Origin: Anaerolinea thermophila UNI-1
Lineage (GTDB): Bacteria; Chloroflexota; Anaerolineae; Anaerolineales; Anaerolineaceae
Assembly: GCF_000199675.1 (NCBI RefSeq)
Contig: NC_014960.1
Span: 1,054,001 to 1,118,000, forward strand
Direction of reading: 5' to 3'
DNA length: 64,000 nucleotides
The translations under genes were made by a program, and so were the position numbers. Under the pieces are notes generated by a model. It saw only the letters and a list, made by a program, of their open reading frames with translations, was not told where the DNA came from and searched no databases. Position 1 is the stretch's first letter. Every line of letters starts with the position of its first letter. This document shows positions 61,644 to 64,000 of this stretch, one piece after another.

Positions 61644-62846
61644 ATGGCGAAGCAGAAATTTGAACGGACGAAGCCGCATCTGAACGTAGGGACGATGGGA
61701 CACATTGACCACGGGAAGACGACGCTGACGGCGGCGATCACGAAGTACTGCAACCTGCTGGGGAAAGCGGAATTCAAGGCATACGATCAGATTGACAACG
61801 CGCCGGAAGAGAAAGCGCGTGGGATCACGATCAACATTGCGCATGTGGAATACGAGACGGAGAAGCGGCACTATGCGCACGTGGACATGCCTGGGCACCG
61901 TGACTATATTAAGAACATGATCACGGGTGCGGCGCAGGTTGATGGGGCGATCCTGGTGGTAGCGGCGCCGGATGGTCCGATGCCGCAGACGCGGGAGCAC
62001 GTGTTGCTGGCGCGACAGGTGGAAGTGCCGAGCATTGTGGTGTTCTTGAACAAAGTGGACATGATGGACGACCCGGAACTCCTGGAGTTGGTGGAGATGG
62101 AGTTGCGGGAGATGCTGAACGGGTACGGGTTCCCTGGGGACACGACGCCGATAGTGCGGGGGAGCGCGCTGAAGGCGCTGGAATGCCCGTCGAAGGATCC
62201 GAATGCGCCGGAGTATGCGTGCATCAAGGAACTGCTGCGGGTGGTGGATGAGTATATTCCTGAGCCGCCGCGGCCGGTGGATCAGCCGTTCATGATGCCG
62301 GTGGAAGACGTGTTCTCGATCAAGGGACGCGGGACGGTGGTGACGGGGCGCATTGAGCGCGGACGGATCAAGGTAGGCGAGCCGGTGGAGATTGTGGGCT
62401 TGCGCGAGAAGAGCATGTCGTCAGTGGTGACGGGGGTGGAGATGTTCCACAAGACGCTGGACGAAGGCATCGCGGGTGACAATGTTGGTTTGTTACTGCG
62501 CGGTGTGGAGCGGACGGATGTGGAACGCGGGATGGTGATTGCGAAACCAGGAAGCATTACGCCGCACACGCGCTTCATGAGCGAAGTGTACGTGTTGAAG
62601 AAAGAAGAGGGAGGACGGCACAAGGCGTTCTTCAACGGATATCGGCCGCAGTTCTACATTCGGACGATGGATGTGACGGGGACGATCAAGTTGCCGGAAG
62701 GTGTAGAGATGGTGATGCCGGGCGACAATGTGAACCTGGAAGTGGAACTGATCGTGCCGGTGGCGTTGGAGCAGGGCTCGAAGTTCGCGATCCGCGAAGG
62801 CGGTTTGACGGTCGGCGCGGGCGTCATCACCAAGATCCTCGAGTAA
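61644..62846 (+). CDS. tuf: Elongation factor Tu
   Basis: 400 residues. GTPase motifs GHIDHGKTTLTAAIT, KARGITIN and NKVDMMDD are intact, and domains II and III are complete. The G3 loop reads DMPGHRDYIKN where most bacterial EF-Tu have DCPGHADYVKN. Codon use is unlike fusA and rpsJ: threonine is nearly always ACG, with GCG, CCG, GTG and GGG favoured, until the last ~15 codons. GGAG lies before the ATG. Confidence 0.98.
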   Translation: MAKQKFERTKPHLNVGTMGHIDHGKTTLTAAITKYCNLLGKAEFKAYDQIDNAPEEKARGITINIAHVEYETEKRHYAHVDMPGHRDYIKNMITGAAQVDGAILVVAAPDGPMPQTREHVLLARQVEVPSIVVFLNKVDMMDDPELLELVEMELREMLNGYGFPGDTTPIVRGSALKALECPSKDPNAPEYACIKELLRVVDEYIPEPPRPVDQPFMMPVEDVFSIKGRGTVVTGRIERGRIKVGEPVEIVGLREKSMSSVVTGVEMFHKTLDEGIAGDNVGLLLRGVERTDVERGMVIAKPGSITPHTRFMSEVYVLKKEEGGRHKAFFNGYRPQFYIRTMDVTGTIKLPEGVEMVMPGDNVNLEVELIVPVALEQGSKFAIREGGLTVGAGVITKILE

Positions 62847-62859
62847 GAAAAGGTGAGAA

Positions 62860-63168
62860 ATGGCCAAGCAACGTATTCGTATCCGCCTGAAGGCTTTTGA
62901 TCATCGTGTGCTGGATCAATCTGCCAAGCGTATTGTGGAAACTGCCGAACGCAGTGGCGCTCGGGTAGTGGGTCCGGTTCCTCTGCCCACCAAGATTGAA
63001 CGATACACAGTGCGCCGTTCGACCTTCATTGACAAGGATTCTCACGAGCATTTCGAGATTCGCACCCACAATCGTCTCATTGACGTGATTGATCCGGATG
63101 CCAAGACGATTGACATGCTGATGCGGCTTAACCTGCCTGCAGGTGTGGACATCGAGATTAAGATCTAA
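62860..63168 (+). CDS. rpsJ: 30S ribosomal protein S10
   Basis: 102 residues: IRIRLKAFDHRVLDQSAKRI, GPVPLPTKIERYTVRRS and MRLNLPAGVDIEIKI are the S10 pattern. S10 is a small-subunit head protein and, as NusE, an antitermination factor. It begins 13 bp after tuf and is followed by a 294-bp gap instead of rplC directly. Confidence 0.98.
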   Translation: MAKQRIRIRLKAFDHRVLDQSAKRIVETAERSGARVVGPVPLPTKIERYTVRRSTFIDKDSHEHFEIRTHNRLIDVIDPDAKTIDMLMRLNLPAGVDIEIKI

Positions 63169-63194
63169 AAGGTCACTTTTCGAAGGTGTTGTGA

Positions 63195-63236
63195 AGCCAG
63201 TTTGCGCAGGGGAAATTCCCTCTGTGCAAACTGGCT
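63195..63236 (+). terminator. Hairpin after rpsJ (terminator-like, no T-run)
   Basis: AGCCAGTTTGC (63195-63205) pairs with GCAAACTGGCT (63226-63236), and the enclosed CAGGGG/CCCTCTG segments extend the stem. No U-tract follows, so it may be an RNA-processing or stability structure rather than an intrinsic terminator. Confidence 0.55.
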
Positions 63237-63260
63237 CGGTGTGAAAACAGGATTTTACTC

Positions 63261-63289
63261 TGGACAGAAAAAACACGCTCTGGTAAAAT
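63261..63289 (+). promoter_or_regulatory. Promoter upstream of rplC
   Basis: -35 TGGACA (63261-63266), 17-base spacer, -10 TAAAAT (63284-63289). It implies an rplC transcript with a leader of about 165 bases, separate from the str operon. Confidence 0.65.
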
Positions 63290-63296
63290 AGAGCGG

Positions 63297-63450
63297 TTTT
63301 GGGCGCAAAGCCCGAACAGGTAGCGCAAGAGTTGGTGCGCTGGGCGCGTGTAAAGAGACCCGAGCGATGCCCTCCACGAACTGACTGCGTTACGGACGGG
63401 GATGATGCAGCCGAGCCCAGGCTGACAGTCCCGACACTTTGAAGCAAGGA
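63297..63450 (+). ncRNA. Candidate structured 5' leader of rplC
   Basis: Between the promoter and the rplC Shine-Dalgarno lie several potential stems: GGGC/GCCC (63300-63312), AGCGCA/TGCGCT around 63322-63341, CTGCGT/ATGCAG around 63387-63412, GCC/GGC after it, and a longer GACTG/CAGTC closing pair. The region is not coding in any convincing frame. It may be an autoregulatory ribosomal-protein leader; the fold was judged by eye only. Confidence 0.45.
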
Positions 63451-63462
63451 GACAACAGAGAT

Positions 63463-64000
63463 ATGTTGAAAGGGCTGATTGGCAAGAAAATCGGTATGAC
63501 CCAGATTTTCGATGAAAATGGTGTGGCTATTCCGGTCACCGTCATCGAAGCTGGGCCTTGTTACGTTACCCAGGTACGTACGCCGGAAAACGACGGTTAT
63601 TCAGCCGTCCAACTGGGGTTTGAAGAGGTGAAACCCAAGCGCCTCACAGGCGGCGAATTAGGCCACCTGAAACGCAATAACCTTCCGCCGTTGCGCTTTT
63701 TGCGCGAGTTTCGGGTCAAAAATCCAGAAGTCAAAGAAGGCGATAAAGTGACTGTGGAGTGCTTTGCTGTGGGCGAGCGCGTGGATGTCGTTGGCACCAG
63801 CAAAGGCAAGGGCTTCCAGGGTGGTGTGAAGCGCTACCATTTCCGTGGCGGTCCGAAGACTCACGGTCAGTCTGATCGTCACCGCGCTCCCGGTTCGCGT
63901 AGCTCGGGCACGACACCGGGGCGTGTGTATAAAGGATCGCGGGGACCGGGTCATATGGGCAATGACCGCGTGACCGCGCAGGGCTTGAAAGTGGTCCTGG
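63463..64000 (+). CDS. rplC: 50S ribosomal protein L3 (partial, runs off the window)
   Basis: The first 179 residues are present and the frame is open at the right edge. MLKGLIGKKIGMTQIFDENG is the standard L3 start, and SKGKGFQGGVKRYHFRGGP with THGQSDRHRAPGS covers the conserved loop that reaches the peptidyl-transferase centre, including the glutamine that is methylated in enterobacterial L3. AAGGAG lies 11 bases before the ATG. Confidence 0.97.
   Translation, partial: MLKGLIGKKIGMTQIFDENGVAIPVTVIEAGPCYVTQVRTPENDGYSAVQLGFEEVKPKRLTGGELGHLKRNNLPPLRFLREFRVKNPEVKEGDKVTVECFAVGERVDVVGTSKGKGFQGGVKRYHFRGGPKTHGQSDRHRAPGSRSSGTTPGRVYKGSRGPGHMGNDRVTAQGLKVVL

Noticed and set aside
62827..63447. A 206-codon open frame on the minus strand across rpsJ and the rplC leader
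   Set aside because: It lies antisense to a certain ribosomal gene, has no recognisable protein features and no ribosome-binding site.

Overview
The window is a 64-kb stretch of bacterial chromosome, densely coded, with moderate GC and mostly housekeeping genes. Gene content points to a Chloroflexota lineage, most probably class Anaerolineae. Signs are a tandem mre/min/rod cluster, a HoxH-type hydrogenase, lineage-typical membrane/GAF proteins with a sigma-like C-terminal helix-turn-helix, and EF-Tu with a DMPGHRD loop. This placement is inferred from protein character; no database search was possible. No prophage, insertion sequence, CRISPR array, tRNA or rRNA was seen.

Layout. 1-4.8 kb: the end of a U32-family protein, then a leftward operon coaE(fusion)-cdaA-cdaR-lipoprotein (CoA synthesis plus c-di-AMP synthesis) behind a good promoter. 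4.9-6.3 kb: DUF4870 and CPBP membrane proteins. 6.3-11.8 kb: a tight leftward operon DUF4129 - membrane protein - MoxR ATPase - DUF58 - membrane protein - TIM-barrel isomerase - small protein. 12-17 kb: zinc-ribbon membrane protein, an orphan ModA-like lipoprotein and an ABC-2 exporter. 17.2-19.1 kb: prfA-prmC. 19.2-23.8 kb: [NiFe]-hydrogenase (HoxU/NuoG-like, HoxY, HoxH) and its maturation protease.

24-31.4 kb: a rightward cell-shape and division cluster mreB-mreC-mreD-mrdA-minC-minD-minE-rodA. 31.5-36 kb: gltX, a DUF123 protein, lspA, a pseudouridine synthase and threonine aldolase. 36-39.8 kb: a leftward c-di-GMP pair (GGDEF and HD-GYP) in a 4-bp overlap. 40-45 kb: purine nucleoside phosphorylase, an anchored Ig-like protein, an acetyltransferase, a kinase-less membrane sensor and an S1-domain protein. 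45-51 kb: ftsK, a CDP-alcohol phosphatidyltransferase, lgt and a second ABC exporter. 51-54.4 kb: HNH nuclease, epimerase, gmd and a low-molecular-weight phosphatase.

54.5-64 kb: rpoB, then rpsL-rpsG-fusA-tuf-rpsJ, then rplC running off the window. This resembles the classical beta/str/S10 region, but rpoC is absent between rpoB and rpsL, and a structured, promoter-bearing leader separates rpsJ from rplC.

No clearly new multi-gene system is present. The most noteworthy points are a roughly 140-residue insertion in RpoB carrying four W-based repeats, rpoB separated from rpoC, a MoxR gene with an early stop in front of a conserved-looking tail, a HoxU/NuoG hybrid hydrogenase subunit without HoxE/HoxF nearby, a CoaE fusion, a tuf gene with discordant codon use, and the rplC leader RNA candidate.
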